Assembly: GCA_963815495.1 (NCBI GenBank)
Contig: CAWFGW010000007.1
Coordinates: 248,001-312,000, forward strand
Length of the DNA stretch: 64,000 bases
Reading direction: 5' to 3'
Source: CAWFGW01 sp963815495
Lineage (GTDB): Bacteria; Bacteroidota; Bacteroidia; Cytophagales; JAAEPT01
Made by a program: the position numbers and the translations under genes. Positions 10,164 through 18,654 of the stretch are shown in pieces; position 1 is the first letter of the stretch, and every line of letters begins with the position of its first letter. Under the pieces are notes generated by a model. The model was not told where the DNA came from. It worked only from the letters and a program-made list of their open reading frames with translations, and did no database searches.

Positions 10164-11444
10164 TTAAGGATTCACCTTTAATGTATAAGTGTTCCTAAAA
10201 TTATTCGCCCCCCCATAAACTAAGAGATATAAATACCCTGCTCCATTAGAAACATAATTTAAAGATTCATTATCCGTAGTACTATTGCTTTCTGCTACTA
10301 CTTGTCCCAAATCATCGACTAAGAGAATATTAATATCTCCACTAGCATGAGAAAAAATAGCCTCCACAATTATATTATCTCCGTCTGATGAAGAAAAAGA
10401 ATACCAGTCTTCATTTTGGTAAGTTATTACTAAATCTGAGTAGCTCCCATTATCGATACTTGCAGCTATATTTTTATTCTCATTAGGCTCAAACATATCG
10501 TCATCAATACAGGTTTCGTCAATTTCACCGTTACAATTATTATCAAAACCATCTCCACATATCTCTACAGAACTGGGATTAGTACTTGGTAATTCATCAT
10601 TACAATCATACCCTAAATTATAGCCATCACCATCTTTATCAAAAACAACTGTAAAAACATCAGAAACAGGACCTTCTCCAAACTCATTAACATACGAAAC
10701 TTTAATATTTAAATAAGCAATATTAGTGATTTTCAATTGATTGAGTATTGATTGGAATCCAGCTTTAGTGGAAGTAAATTCAAAACTAGAGTTTTGTAAA
10801 AAATTAATTGAATTATCTATACTGGTGTAGAATTTAAAGGAAGTAAATAAGAGTAAGTCAATATCAAGTTCTAGATTGTAGTCATAAATATCTCCAAATG
10901 CACCATCAGAACCTACCAACACTGGTTCAAGAGTGATATTTGAAATAGCTGGACTAAAATCAGGTTTTGCAAGTTTCCTTAATCCTAAACTACCATTTCT
11001 AACAATCACTTCATTAGGTATATTATTTTCGTCATTCAATATTAGTTTTGTAGATGTATTAGAATACAATGCATAAGGCACACTCAACAACTCACTCGTC
11101 CCTGCTACTTCATAATTTGTTCCACCAGATAAATCCCAAGCGACTTGAACAAAGTGACTTCCAGTAGCCCAGTCTATGTCTGTGAAATCAGAAGTCGGGT
11201 TTTCTCCTCTACCAATTTCCAAAGTCACACTTCCGTAACTGCTTGTTACTGCTTGATGTTCCTCAGTATAAATAGCTGTATTATTAATATCACCTTCTAT
11301 AATTGAAATTTGAAAAGCTACGTTTTTGTTGACTAGCAATTCTCCACTGGCATCACGCACAACCGATTGGTATTTAAAAGCTTGTGGCTGAGCATAAACT
11401 AATGATGAAATTAGAACTGTAATTATTAAATAAAGTGATCTCAT
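10164..11444 (-). CDS. Secreted protein: fibre-type N-terminal domain, MopE-like metal-binding motif, PPC domain
   Basis: 426 aa with a signal peptide (1-18). The N-terminal domain (PQAFKYQSVVRDASGELL to LLSVPYALYSN) is the more distant third member of the family in the two downstream genes. Residues about 180-265 form a Fibronectin-III-like beta domain. DKDGDGYNLGYDCNDELPS followed by EICGDGFDNNCNGEIDE (about 270-308) is the putative metal-binding MopE-type motif with paired cysteines and an acidic calcium-like loop. The last 110 residues (DDMFEPNENKN, EDWYSFSSSDGDNI) resemble a bacterial pre-peptidase C-terminal domain, although no peptidase is present. It overlaps the upstream gene by 4 bp (ATGA), so the two are translationally coupled. 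Extracellular role unknown. Confidence 0.8.
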   Translation of the reverse strand: MRSLYLIITVLISSLVYAQPQAFKYQSVVRDASGELLVNKNVAFQISIIEGDINNTAIYTEEHQAVTSSYGSVTLEIGRGENPTSDFTDIDWATGSHFVQVAWDLSGGTNYEVAGTSELLSVPYALYSNTSTKLILNDENNIPNEVIVRNGSLGLRKLAKPDFSPAISNITLEPVLVGSDGAFGDIYDYNLELDIDLLLFTSFKFYTSIDNSINFLQNSSFEFTSTKAGFQSILNQLKITNIAYLNIKVSYVNEFGEGPVSDVFTVVFDKDGDGYNLGYDCNDELPSTNPSSVEICGDGFDNNCNGEIDETCIDDDMFEPNENKNIAASIDNGSYSDLVITYQNEDWYSFSSSDGDNIIVEAIFSHASGDINILLVDDLGQVVAESNSTTDNESLNYVSNGAGYLYLLVYGGANNFRNTYTLKVNP

Positions 11445-11884
11445 TTTTTTATGATTTTGTAGCTTTTTGTATGTTTATTCTGTGTGTTATTTATCTGTAG
11501 AATGTAAGCTCCTGAAGCATAGTCAGTCATGTCGATTCGGTCGGATAATCCTTCAAATATCACTACTCCTGAGTTATTCAATAATCTAACTGTTAATTTT
11601 TCTGTTAAGCTCACCGTCAGCACATCTACTACAGGGTTAGGGAAAATCGTTGTTTCTGTTTTAGTATCGCTTAGTGCTGTCACTAGTTCTATTTCTTGCA
11701 CGGTCAACAACGCTTCACTTGAACCTTGTGTGTTAGACATCGGCTCGGTCACTAATTCGCCAATATTCCAAGTGATTTGACCTGAGGCCGTTTTATTATC
11801 ATTTCCAGCGGATACTTGGGCATCAGCAATAAATGGAATTAAGATAATGAAGAAGAGTAAAAAGTTAATCAAAGAATAGTTCAT
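11441..11884 (-). CDS. Small T9SS type A sorting-domain protein
   Basis: 147 aa with a signal peptide (1-22, ending PFIADA), a short Bacteroidota surface-protein motif (SGQITWNIGELV) at about 34-45, and a C-terminal T9SS type A sorting domain from about residue 75 (TTIFPNPVVDVLTVSL ... GAYILQINN ... KSYKIIKK). Such proteins cross the outer membrane by the gliding/T9SS machinery. A TAnnTTTG element at 11943-11950 lies about 60 bp upstream. The stop overlaps the start of the metal-binding-motif gene. No catalytic domain is present; it may be a small anchor or partner of that protein (inference). Confidence 0.8.
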   Translation of the reverse strand: MNYSLINFLLFFIILIPFIADAQVSAGNDNKTASGQITWNIGELVTEPMSNTQGSSEALLTVQEIELVTALSDTKTETTIFPNPVVDVLTVSLTEKLTVRLLNNSGVVIFEGLSDRIDMTDYASGAYILQINNTQNKHTKSYKIIKK

Positions 11885-11942
11885 AGCTTTTATTTAGTGA
11901 AAGTAGCGAGTCAAAAGAGACGATGTAAGCACGTGATTATGA

Positions 11943-11950
11943 CAAAGGTA
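11943..11950 (-). promoter_or_regulatory. Bacteroidota -7 promoter element (TACCTTTG)
   Basis: Minus-strand TACCTTTG matches the TAnnTTTG -7 consensus of Bacteroidota primary sigma factors. It is placed to transcribe the 11884-to-10164 gene pair with a leader of about 55 nt. The -33 element is not clear. Confidence 0.55.
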
Positions 11951-12062
11951 TTTTAAAACTTTTTTTAATATAGCATAAAAATGGTTTTTTGTTATTAGGG
12001 TGGTCTGAGAAAGAGATTTCTGGTTTTTATAGATTCTACTTTTTAGAGAGTATGATTTTTGA

Positions 12063-12254
12063 TTTCTACAGATTCTTCGCTACGCTCTGAATGACATACG
12101 TTGGTTGTAACTCCGGGGTGCGTGAAGTTTGACACGTCTGTCACTCCGACTTCGGAGGAGTCTGTCTTGGAAACGTTTTCTTATTGAACCTATACTTCCT
12201 TTGGTTGATATGTTTTGTAGTTTCTACAGATTCTTCACTTCGTTCTGAATGACA
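12063..12254. repeat. Interspersed palindromic repeat, one full and one partial copy
   Basis: The full copy spans about 12138-12254 and the partial copy about 12063-12100 repeats only the ACAGATTCTTC..CTCTGAATGACAT end. The full copy contains the near-perfect palindrome CTCCGACTTCGGAG and a second arm TTCTTCACTTCGTTCTGAA. It sits in the 393-bp gap 11885-12277, which otherwise holds only the promoter of the T9SS gene. It matches the copy at 9839-9955. Confidence 0.75.
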
Positions 12255-12277
12255 TTTTAGACGACTGTAAACATTAA

Positions 12278-13549
12278 TTATTCTACGTAATACACTTTCT
12301 CAGTTCTACCATCTGTGTATTCCAAAATCAAAGGCGTATTGTATTGCAGCACTTGGAGTTCTTTACCCTGTATCGTGTAGATTGTTTTGATTTGTTTTGA
12401 ATTAACCGCTTCCTCTGTTACTGACGTAATCAAACACGCATTCAACGCATCCACTATATGGGTACCAAAGTCAAGACTATAGTCCTCCTCAAAAACTTGC
12501 CATTGATTCATTCCAATCATCCAGTCATTAGTCCCTGTATTAATTACTGATTTTCTAATTAAGGTATGATTTAATGTAGCCATATTATCATTGGAAACCA
12601 ACCAACCATTACCAGGGTCTTCTCCTACTTGCCCAATCACATCTACGGTATCTGATGTGTTGCCATCAATTAACAACAATACATCGTTACCATTAAAATT
12701 AAAACTAAAGAGCGTGTCTGCTAGTGTTGTGTCTAAAGCTGTTGCATTGGGGTGAACCATAGTAAATGTTTCGCCTGAAAGGAGTGAGATATTAGGTAAG
12801 ATCAATGTGCGAGAGGATGTGAATGAACCATTGTTTAATTGTTCTACTCTCCAACCAATTAAATCAATTGTACCATTACTTACATTGGCAATTTCTAATG
12901 CTTTGTTCTGCGATGAACCTTCTAGGTACTCAGAAAAAATTAATTCTGCACATTCTTGTTCTTTTACTATAACTGTACATTCCAACAGAGTTTCTATCTG
13001 GTGTTTTCCTACATTTGACGTATCGTCTTTTTCAAACACCAGCCAACTATCTGCACCTAATGACCAATCAGTAATCCCTTCACTTATGCCAATTTTTCTG
13101 ACTAATGTATGATCTAAGGTAGCCTTTTCAACGGTATCCACTTTCCAACCGTCTCCTGGGTCTTCACCTACTTTCCCAAGCACATCTATAATCAATTCCG
13201 TGGGTTTATAAACGAGCTGAATCGCGTCATTTCCATTAAAATTAAAGGTGTAGGTTGTATCAAACTTAGGAAACAAAGCGGCTTCTGGGTAAACTACAGT
13301 GAATACTTCTGATGAACCCAACTCTTGCACTGGAAACTCATAGATTCTGGAAGGCTCTGTTGCTCCATTATTAAAAAAACGAACTTCAAAGTCATTTAAT
13401 CCAATTGGCTTGTCACCCACATTGGTAAACTCTAAAGCTTTGTTGGTACTAGTCCCCTCGATGTATTCGGAAATAATTAAGGTGGTACATTGTGCGTTTG
13501 TTATTATATAAGAAAACAATACCAACGCGTAGATAAAAAAACTTTTCAT
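12278..13549 (-). CDS. Secreted protein with two tandem lamin-tail domains
   Basis: 423 aa with a signal peptide (1-19). It contains two homologous modules: residues about 22-190 (LIISEYIEGTSTNKALEFTN) and about 205-375 (LIFSEYLEGSSQNKALEIAN). Each has the beta-sandwich lamin-tail pattern and the shared sequences VGEDPG(D/N)GW and ATL(D/N)HTL(V/I)RK. These are typical of Bacteroidota extracellular LTD proteins, often linked to nucleases, but no catalytic domain is present. The C-terminal 45 residues (IKTIYTIQGKELQVLQYNTP) resemble a shortened sorting-domain beta strand, but no canonical T9SS domain can be called. It follows a strong terminator, so it is probably transcribed alone. Function unknown. 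Confidence 0.8.
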   Translation of the reverse strand: MKSFFIYALVLFSYIITNAQCTTLIISEYIEGTSTNKALEFTNVGDKPIGLNDFEVRFFNNGATEPSRIYEFPVQELGSSEVFTVVYPEAALFPKFDTTYTFNFNGNDAIQLVYKPTELIIDVLGKVGEDPGDGWKVDTVEKATLDHTLVRKIGISEGITDWSLGADSWLVFEKDDTSNVGKHQIETLLECTVIVKEQECAELIFSEYLEGSSQNKALEIANVSNGTIDLIGWRVEQLNNGSFTSSRTLILPNISLLSGETFTMVHPNATALDTTLADTLFSFNFNGNDVLLLIDGNTSDTVDVIGQVGEDPGNGWLVSNDNMATLNHTLIRKSVINTGTNDWMIGMNQWQVFEEDYSLDFGTHIVDALNACLITSVTEEAVNSKQIKTIYTIQGKELQVLQYNTPLILEYTDGRTEKVYYVE

Positions 13550-13610
13550 GCTAAATAAATTAAAAGATTAAAAATACTTAAAGATCACAATTTAATATCC
13601 CTCATTTAAA

Positions 13611-13653
13611 AACAAAAGAGATTATAAACTTTTTGTCTATAATCTCTTTTGTT
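13611..13653 (-). terminator. Rho-independent terminator, 16-bp stem
   Basis: Arms 13611-13626 and 13638-13653 are perfect 16-bp complements (AACAAAAGAGATTATA) around an 11-nt loop. T-runs flank the minus-strand exit. It ends the VTC/DUF4956 transcript. Confidence 0.85.
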
Positions 13654-13756
13654 TACTTGTTTACCCCTTAGTATAAAGGTTGTTATTTTAGCATATAATC
13701 TTTGTTTCTAAACCAGTGGTAAACTATCGTATAATCAAATTGAAGAATGATATTTT

Positions 13757-14401
13757 TTAAACTACCACTGTTGAATTTTCTTTCCGTTTTTTACTATCTG
13801 CATAATAAATAGTAAGGTCTGCCGTATCGCGTAAGAAGTTAATCGAGTTAATTTCAAGTTCAATAATCTTTACGCCTGTTCTATTTTCTAAATCGGCTAT
13901 CAAGTCAGGTTTACGGTCTGGTTTAATTAGATCAATTTTTTCATAAGTGATTTTTTTCGATGAAAAACTATCTTTCAACCAGTAGCGTTCAATAACTAAT
14001 GTAGTTAAAATGATGGACACGTTAGTAAAAACCATTTCAGAAAAACTGATTGAATCATTGACTAATGCGTTAACTACCGCTACCGTAATGGAAAGGAAAA
14101 GAAACGTCATTTCTTTAATCGGCATTTGCTCTGTTCGGTATCTTAGAATAGAAAACACAGCGAACAAACCAAAGGCAAAACCAATTTTCAGTTTTACACT
14201 ACCCAATAAAATACATACAAAAAAGATGACTACGTTAAACACAAAAAAGGTCAACAAGTATTCTTTGTTCTTATTTAATGGGAAATAAATACCTCTAATC
14301 AAGATAAAGGCGACTAAAAAATCAATACCAAAACGAATGAGAAGTGTATAAAAGTCTTCCCAGTGCATTAAATCTTGTCCTAATATTTGTAAATCTTCCA
14401 T
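13757..14401 (-). CDS. DUF4956 membrane protein (partner of VTC polyphosphate polymerase)
   Basis: 214 aa. About four transmembrane segments lie between residues 18 and 140 (including FLVAFILIRGIYFPL and LLTFFVFNVVIFFVCILLGS), with the family signature FAFGLFAVFSILRYRTEQMPIKEMTFLF. The C-terminal 75 residues are soluble. DUF4956 proteins are repeatedly found beside VTC-domain genes, as here, where the VTC gene ends 25 bp upstream. A role as membrane anchor or channel for polyphosphate-type polymer synthesis is inferred from that pairing only. Confidence 0.85.
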   Translation of the reverse strand: MEDLQILGQDLMHWEDFYTLLIRFGIDFLVAFILIRGIYFPLNKNKEYLLTFFVFNVVIFFVCILLGSVKLKIGFAFGLFAVFSILRYRTEQMPIKEMTFLFLSITVAVVNALVNDSISFSEMVFTNVSIILTTLVIERYWLKDSFSSKKITYEKIDLIKPDRKPDLIADLENRTGVKIIELEINSINFLRDTADLTIYYADSKKRKENSTVVV

Positions 14402-14426
14402 TTTTATTGTTTCTATTTAACTTAAG

Positions 14427-15209
14427 TTAAGCGTTAATTTCTTTTTCTATTTTAAGAATTTTTTCTTTGAAGTTATTTGTTTTCACACCTTCAATAAGAG
14501 AAGCCACACCTAAGCAATACTTACTCATCCCCTCTTCTTCTATTTTCATATCCCGTAATACTTGGCTTATTTTTGAGTCTTTAGTAAACTTATCCTGCTT
14601 TAGCTCGCCAATAACTAGCCCTTTGTATTCGTGTTTCTTTCCATTAAACTCAAACCACACGTCAGTGTCTATAGTTGCTCGTTCATCAAACCGTTTACTT
14701 ACTAAAGTCAATCTTTTGTAATGCACCCACATAGCAGGCACCAGATTGTTTGATTGAATGGTTGTTTTATTGGCTATAAAACCATGAGCATCCTCGTCTA
14801 GATGTTTTTGAATATCTTCGATGCTGTAACGTGATTTGACCGTATTCTTTTTGTTGTCCTTAAATTTCACCTCAAAAAAAGAGGTGTCTGTATCTACATA
14901 CGATCTACTTCTCACCTTATATCGATTTAACTTTCCATTGTGATGTAAAGTATATAACCAATAGTCAGGGGTATCATAGTAAAGTGTTTTGTATTGCATG
15001 TGCCGATGACCATTAATCTCAACAATGTAATAATCATCTTTTACAGCTTCTAATATCGAAGCTATTTTGTCATCATTTAAAATATACTTCGTATCACGCC
15101 TAGTTAGCAATCGCACCTTATCCATATCTTTTAACCCAATGGGGTCAAAACCATCCAAAAGTGATGCTATACTAGTAATAGATTTAATTTGAGACAATGC
15201 TTCCTGCAA
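14427..15209 (-). CDS. VTC-domain protein, probable polyphosphate polymerase
   Basis: 260 aa. It has the VTC catalytic tunnel pattern: VRLLTRRDTKYIL (basic residues near 35), YKTLYYDTPDYWLY, KVRSRSYVDTDTSFFEVKFKD (Arg/Lys and Glu ligands around residue 105) and ELKQDKF near 205. VTC domains polymerise the gamma phosphate of ATP into polyphosphate, or belong to the related CYTH/TTM fold. The start at 15209 is a TTG; no ATG precedes the conserved DMDKVRLL motif, so the exact N-terminus is uncertain. It is first of a two-gene unit with the DUF4956 membrane protein. Confidence 0.85.
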   Translation of the reverse strand: MQEALSQIKSITSIASLLDGFDPIGLKDMDKVRLLTRRDTKYILNDDKIASILEAVKDDYYIVEINGHRHMQYKTLYYDTPDYWLYTLHHNGKLNRYKVRSRSYVDTDTSFFEVKFKDNKKNTVKSRYSIEDIQKHLDEDAHGFIANKTTIQSNNLVPAMWVHYKRLTLVSKRFDERATIDTDVWFEFNGKKHEYKGLVIGELKQDKFTKDSKISQVLRDMKIEEEGMSKYCLGVASLIEGVKTNNFKEKILKIEKEINA

Positions 15210-15278
15210 TTCAAGGTAATTTAAACCACAAGTTAATCAAATGTTAATAGAAATAAGAAAAAATTAATCAGTTAATTA

Positions 15279-16208
15279 TCACCCTCTATTTGCCAGTAAA
15301 TAAAGTACTGCCATTCGAATAGCGACTCCATTTTCTACTTGATTCAAAATAATCGAATGCTGTGAATCAGCGACATCAGAAGTAATCTCTACCCCCCTGT
15401 TAATTGGCCCTGGGTGCATGATTACAATTTCTTTATTAAGGCTATCCAACAATTCTTTATTCAAGCCATAATACAACGAATATTCGCGTAAGGAAGGGAA
15501 AAAAGCAATTTCATCACCTTGTCGTTCTAACTGAATTCGCAACACGTTGGCCACATCGCACCACTCTAATGCTTTACGTAAATCAAGTTGCACACCGACA
15601 CCTATTTGTTCAATGTATTTAGGCAATAACGTTTTAGGTCCACAAACTTTAACTTCAGCCCCTAACTTTTGTAATGCAAAAATATTCGAAAGCGCTACCC
15701 TTGAATGTAGAATATCTCCAAAAATGCATACTTTTTTACCAGCTACATCTCCAAATTTTTCCCGAATCGAATAGCTATCCAATAATGCCTGTGTAGGATG
15801 CTCATGTGTACCATCCCCTGCATTAATTACATTTGCTTTGATATGTTTTGCTAAGAAGTGAGGAGCGCCAACACTTGAGTGCCGCATCACTACCATGTCC
15901 ACTTTCATAGCTAAAATATTGTTTACCGTATCCAATAAAGTTTCTCCTTTTTTCACAGAACTGGATGAAGAAGAAAAATTTACAACATCCGCAGACAAAC
16001 GTTTTTCTGCTAGTTCAAAAGAAATACGGGTTCGGGTAGAATTTTCGAAAAAGACATTTGCAATCGTGATGTCCCGCAAAGAAGGTACCTTTTTAATCGG
16101 TCGATTAATAACTTCTTTAAAATGGTCAGCGGTTTCAAATATTAAATGAATATCTTCTGTGGTAAGATTTTTTATTCCTAGTAAATGATTCACACTTAAC
16201 TTACTCAT
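15279..16208 (-). CDS. pyrB: Aspartate carbamoyltransferase catalytic subunit
   Basis: 309 aa, full length for the family. It catalyses carbamoyl phosphate + aspartate to N-carbamoyl-aspartate, the committed step of pyrimidine synthesis. Motifs: FFENSTRTRISFELAEKRL (phosphate-binding STRTR, about residue 55), SVKKGETLLDT, VMRHSSVGA, HEHPTQALLD (about 135), IFGDILHSRVA, and HPGPINRGVEI (about 265). The ATG is 1 bp after the pyrR stop, so translation is coupled. No regulatory-subunit gene (pyrI) is adjacent, matching the unregulated trimeric class found with PyrR. Confidence 0.96.
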   Translation of the reverse strand: MSKLSVNHLLGIKNLTTEDIHLIFETADHFKEVINRPIKKVPSLRDITIANVFFENSTRTRISFELAEKRLSADVVNFSSSSSSVKKGETLLDTVNNILAMKVDMVVMRHSSVGAPHFLAKHIKANVINAGDGTHEHPTQALLDSYSIREKFGDVAGKKVCIFGDILHSRVALSNIFALQKLGAEVKVCGPKTLLPKYIEQIGVGVQLDLRKALEWCDVANVLRIQLERQGDEIAFFPSLREYSLYYGLNKELLDSLNKEIVIMHPGPINRGVEITSDVADSQHSIILNQVENGVAIRMAVLYLLANRG

Positions 16209-16209
16209 T

Positions 16210-16758
16210 CTATTCCGCTTGGTTTATGAGCCATACACAATCTTCTTTCGCACCATCTAGACCTTTCCAGTCAACAATAACTTTTTGCGAAAGCATGCTA
16301 TTAATTTGTTTCCCCGTATAATCTGCCTGAATAGGTAAGTCGCGGGTATATTTTCGATCGATTAAGGTTAACAACTCCACCCCTTCTGGTCGACCAAAAG
16401 TAACCATTGCATCGAGCGCAGCTCTTACTGAACGGCCTGTGAACAGCACATCATCTACTAGAATGACTCTGTTTTTTTCGATTAAAAATGGTACCTCTGT
16501 TTTACTGGCTTTGATTGGTTCACTGCGTCTGCGAAAATCATCTCGGTGAAAGGTAATATCTAACTTACCTAACTTGATTGGTTTGCCTAAAAACTCTTGA
16601 AGTCGTGTTTGTATGCGCTCTGCCAAAAAAACACCTCGTGGTTGCAGACCTAATAAAACGGTATTTTCAAAAGCACCATGATTCTCGATCAACTCTTGAC
16701 ACAACCGATCAATTGTGAGAGCTAAAACCTTTTTATCGAGAATAATTTTCTTATCCAT
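16210..16758 (-). CDS. pyrR: PyrR: pyrimidine operon regulator / uracil phosphoribosyltransferase
   Basis: 182 aa from the ATG at 16758 (MDKKIILDKKVLAL). A longer in-frame ATG at 16779 exists, but its first codons overlap a TAnnTTTG promoter element, so the inner start is preferred. The type I phosphoribosyltransferase fold shows the PRPP loop VILVDDVLFTGRSVRAALDA (about residues 93-112) and the PyrR-specific RRSEPIKASKTEVPF and GLQPRGVFLAERI. In Firmicutes PyrR binds pyr mRNA in a UMP-dependent way; I saw no attenuator here, so it may act mainly as an enzyme or on another target (inference). Operon with pyrB. Confidence 0.93.
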   Translation of the reverse strand: MDKKIILDKKVLALTIDRLCQELIENHGAFENTVLLGLQPRGVFLAERIQTRLQEFLGKPIKLGKLDITFHRDDFRRRSEPIKASKTEVPFLIEKNRVILVDDVLFTGRSVRAALDAMVTFGRPEGVELLTLIDRKYTRDLPIQADYTGKQINSMLSQKVIVDWKGLDGAKEDCVWLINQAE

Positions 16759-16767
16759 ACCGAAGGA

Positions 16768-16775
16768 CAAAAGTA
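16768..16775 (-). promoter_or_regulatory. -7 promoter element (TACTTTTG) of pyrRB
   Basis: Minus-strand TACTTTTG ends 9 nt before the preferred pyrR start codon, giving a very short or absent leader. It decides the pyrR start, because a start at 16779 would lie upstream of transcription. Confidence 0.6.
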
Positions 16776-16965
16776 GCATTCTTTGGAAAGGAAATGTAAT
16801 TATTTATGTTTTTCTTTATTCACATAGCTATACTAGCAATCTTAATCACTCATTAATAGGCAAATAATGTAAGAGCAAAAGAAATTCTATATTAGATAAG
16901 ACTATTGATTGTTTAACATCACAACTATTTCTGTTTTCTTTGTAACGAAGCAAAATAGAAAACAC

Positions 16966-18654
16966 GTGTCCAACAAAGAAATAGCCTCACTTTTCAAATT
17001 GTGTAGTTCCATTTTAGAACTCCATGGAGAAAACCCCTTTAAAATTAAAGCTTACCAATCTGCAACGTTTAACATCGAAAAAGTCAGCGAAAATTTAGTT
17101 GATTTGACCGAAGAACAATTGCAAGCCCTAGAAGGCATCACCAAAAACACGGCTTCAAAAATCATTGCTATCAAAGAAACCGGAACCTTTGAAGAACTTT
17201 CTATTCTACTAGCCTCAACTCCTCAGGGTGTAATTGAACTACTTGAAATTCCAGGTATTGGACCTAAAAAGGTAAAAACCATTTGGAAAGAACTGAACAT
17301 TGAGAATAAAAAAGATTTATTAAAAGCTTGCCAGGCAGATGAAATCGCCAACCTCAAAGGGTTTGGTAAAAAAACACAGGACACCATTATTGCAGGTTTA
17401 CTTTTCGCTAAGGAAAATGAAGGTAGATATCTGTATGCTGAAGTTGAACACTACGCCACTTCCTTACTTGAAATCATCAAAAAAACTCTTCCTGATGCTC
17501 AAATTGCTTTAACGGGTCAGATCGTCAGAAAATTAGAAATCATAGATCAGGTTCAACTGATTGTACAAACTAATGACATAAAAACGTGTTTTACAGCTTT
17601 AGACCAACTCACGTTTTTAGAAACAGATTTCCCCAACTCCTCTCCTTTCACCTGGCGCGGAAAAGATAACGAACTGCACCTCAACATCGAGGTTAAGTTT
17701 TATGCTACCGACTTTGAAAAACAAGTTTTTTTGCATTCATCAGGAATTAACCACTTAAAAGCGGTTGTCAACGGAAAAACAATTCTTAAACAAGCTAAAG
17801 AAAAGGATTTTGCTACCAGCAAAGACTTCTATAAGACTCTTGGCTTTCATGATATTTGTCCTGAAGCACGCGAAGGATATACAGAATTTAACTGGACTAC
17901 GGACAAACCTGCACTAACACTTATAGACAACAAAAGTCTGAAAGGCGTTTTACACAATCACTCCACTTATAGTGATGGAAAAAACTCCATTTTAGAAATG
18001 GCCCAAGCCTGTATAGAACGAGGTTACGAATACTTTGGGATTTCGGATCACTCCGTGACCGCTTCTTATGCAGGTGGTTTGGATGAGGATCAGGTAATTC
18101 AGCAACAACGTGAAATTGATAATATCAATAAACAATTAGACAACTTCACAGTTTTTAAGGGTATCGAGTCTGATATCTTAAACGATGGAAGATTGGATTA
18201 TCCGACAGAAGTATTAAAAACGTTTGACTTTATCGTTTCATCAATTCACTCCAACCTGAAAATGGATATTGACACTGCTACACAACGCTTAGTTAATGCC
18301 ATTGAAAATCCATACACCACCTTTTTAGGTCATATGACTGGACGGTTATTATTAAAAAGAGATGGGTATCCACTTGATTTTAGACGTGTAATCGATGCCT
18401 GCGCGGATAATCAGGTGATTATTGAAATTAACGCTAACCCCCGAAGGTTAGACATTGATTGGCGCTGGATTTATTATGCGTTGGAAAAAAACGTTTTATT
18501 AAGTATTAACCCGGACGCACACGTAATAGATGGGATTGATGATATGCAATACGGAGTACACATGGCTAGAAAAGCGGGCGTACCCTCAGAAATGATTTTC
18601 AACTCGTGGGAGAAAGAAAAAGTGGCTGCATATTTTAGCAACAAAAAAGGATGA
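16966..18654 (+). CDS. polX: PolX-family DNA polymerase/PHP phosphoesterase with degenerate polymerase site
   Basis: 562 aa from the GTG at 16966 (VSNKEIASLFKLCSSILELHGENPFK). An in-frame TTG at 16909 would add 19 unconserved residues. N-terminal 8-kDa-like HhH domain (IPGIGPKKVKTIW and LKGFGKKTQDTI), polymerase-beta-like core about 150-310, PHP domain from about 329. The PHP metal site looks complete: HNHSTYSDG, GISDHS, GIESDIL, SSIHSN, GHMTGR, EINANPRRLD and NPDAH. In the polymerase palm the usual GS..RR..E...DID is G184-Q185 ... Q195-V-Q197, and the third Asp is replaced by Glu (LNIEVKFY). Nucleotidyl transfer is therefore doubtful, leaving 3'-5' exonuclease/AP-endonuclease activity (inference). 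The next gene overlaps by 4 bp. Confidence 0.88.
   Translation: MSNKEIASLFKLCSSILELHGENPFKIKAYQSATFNIEKVSENLVDLTEEQLQALEGITKNTASKIIAIKETGTFEELSILLASTPQGVIELLEIPGIGPKKVKTIWKELNIENKKDLLKACQADEIANLKGFGKKTQDTIIAGLLFAKENEGRYLYAEVEHYATSLLEIIKKTLPDAQIALTGQIVRKLEIIDQVQLIVQTNDIKTCFTALDQLTFLETDFPNSSPFTWRGKDNELHLNIEVKFYATDFEKQVFLHSSGINHLKAVVNGKTILKQAKEKDFATSKDFYKTLGFHDICPEAREGYTEFNWTTDKPALTLIDNKSLKGVLHNHSTYSDGKNSILEMAQACIERGYEYFGISDHSVTASYAGGLDEDQVIQQQREIDNINKQLDNFTVFKGIESDILNDGRLDYPTEVLKTFDFIVSSIHSNLKMDIDTATQRLVNAIENPYTTFLGHMTGRLLLKRDGYPLDFRRVIDACADNQVIIEINANPRRLDIDWRWIYYALEKNVLLSINPDAHVIDGIDDMQYGVHMARKAGVPSEMIFNSWEKEKVAAYFSNKKG

Noticed and set aside
16780..16908. PyrR-binding attenuator leader for the pyr genes
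   Set aside because: The predicted leader is almost absent (a -7 element 9 nt before the start) and no terminator/antiterminator pair is visible.
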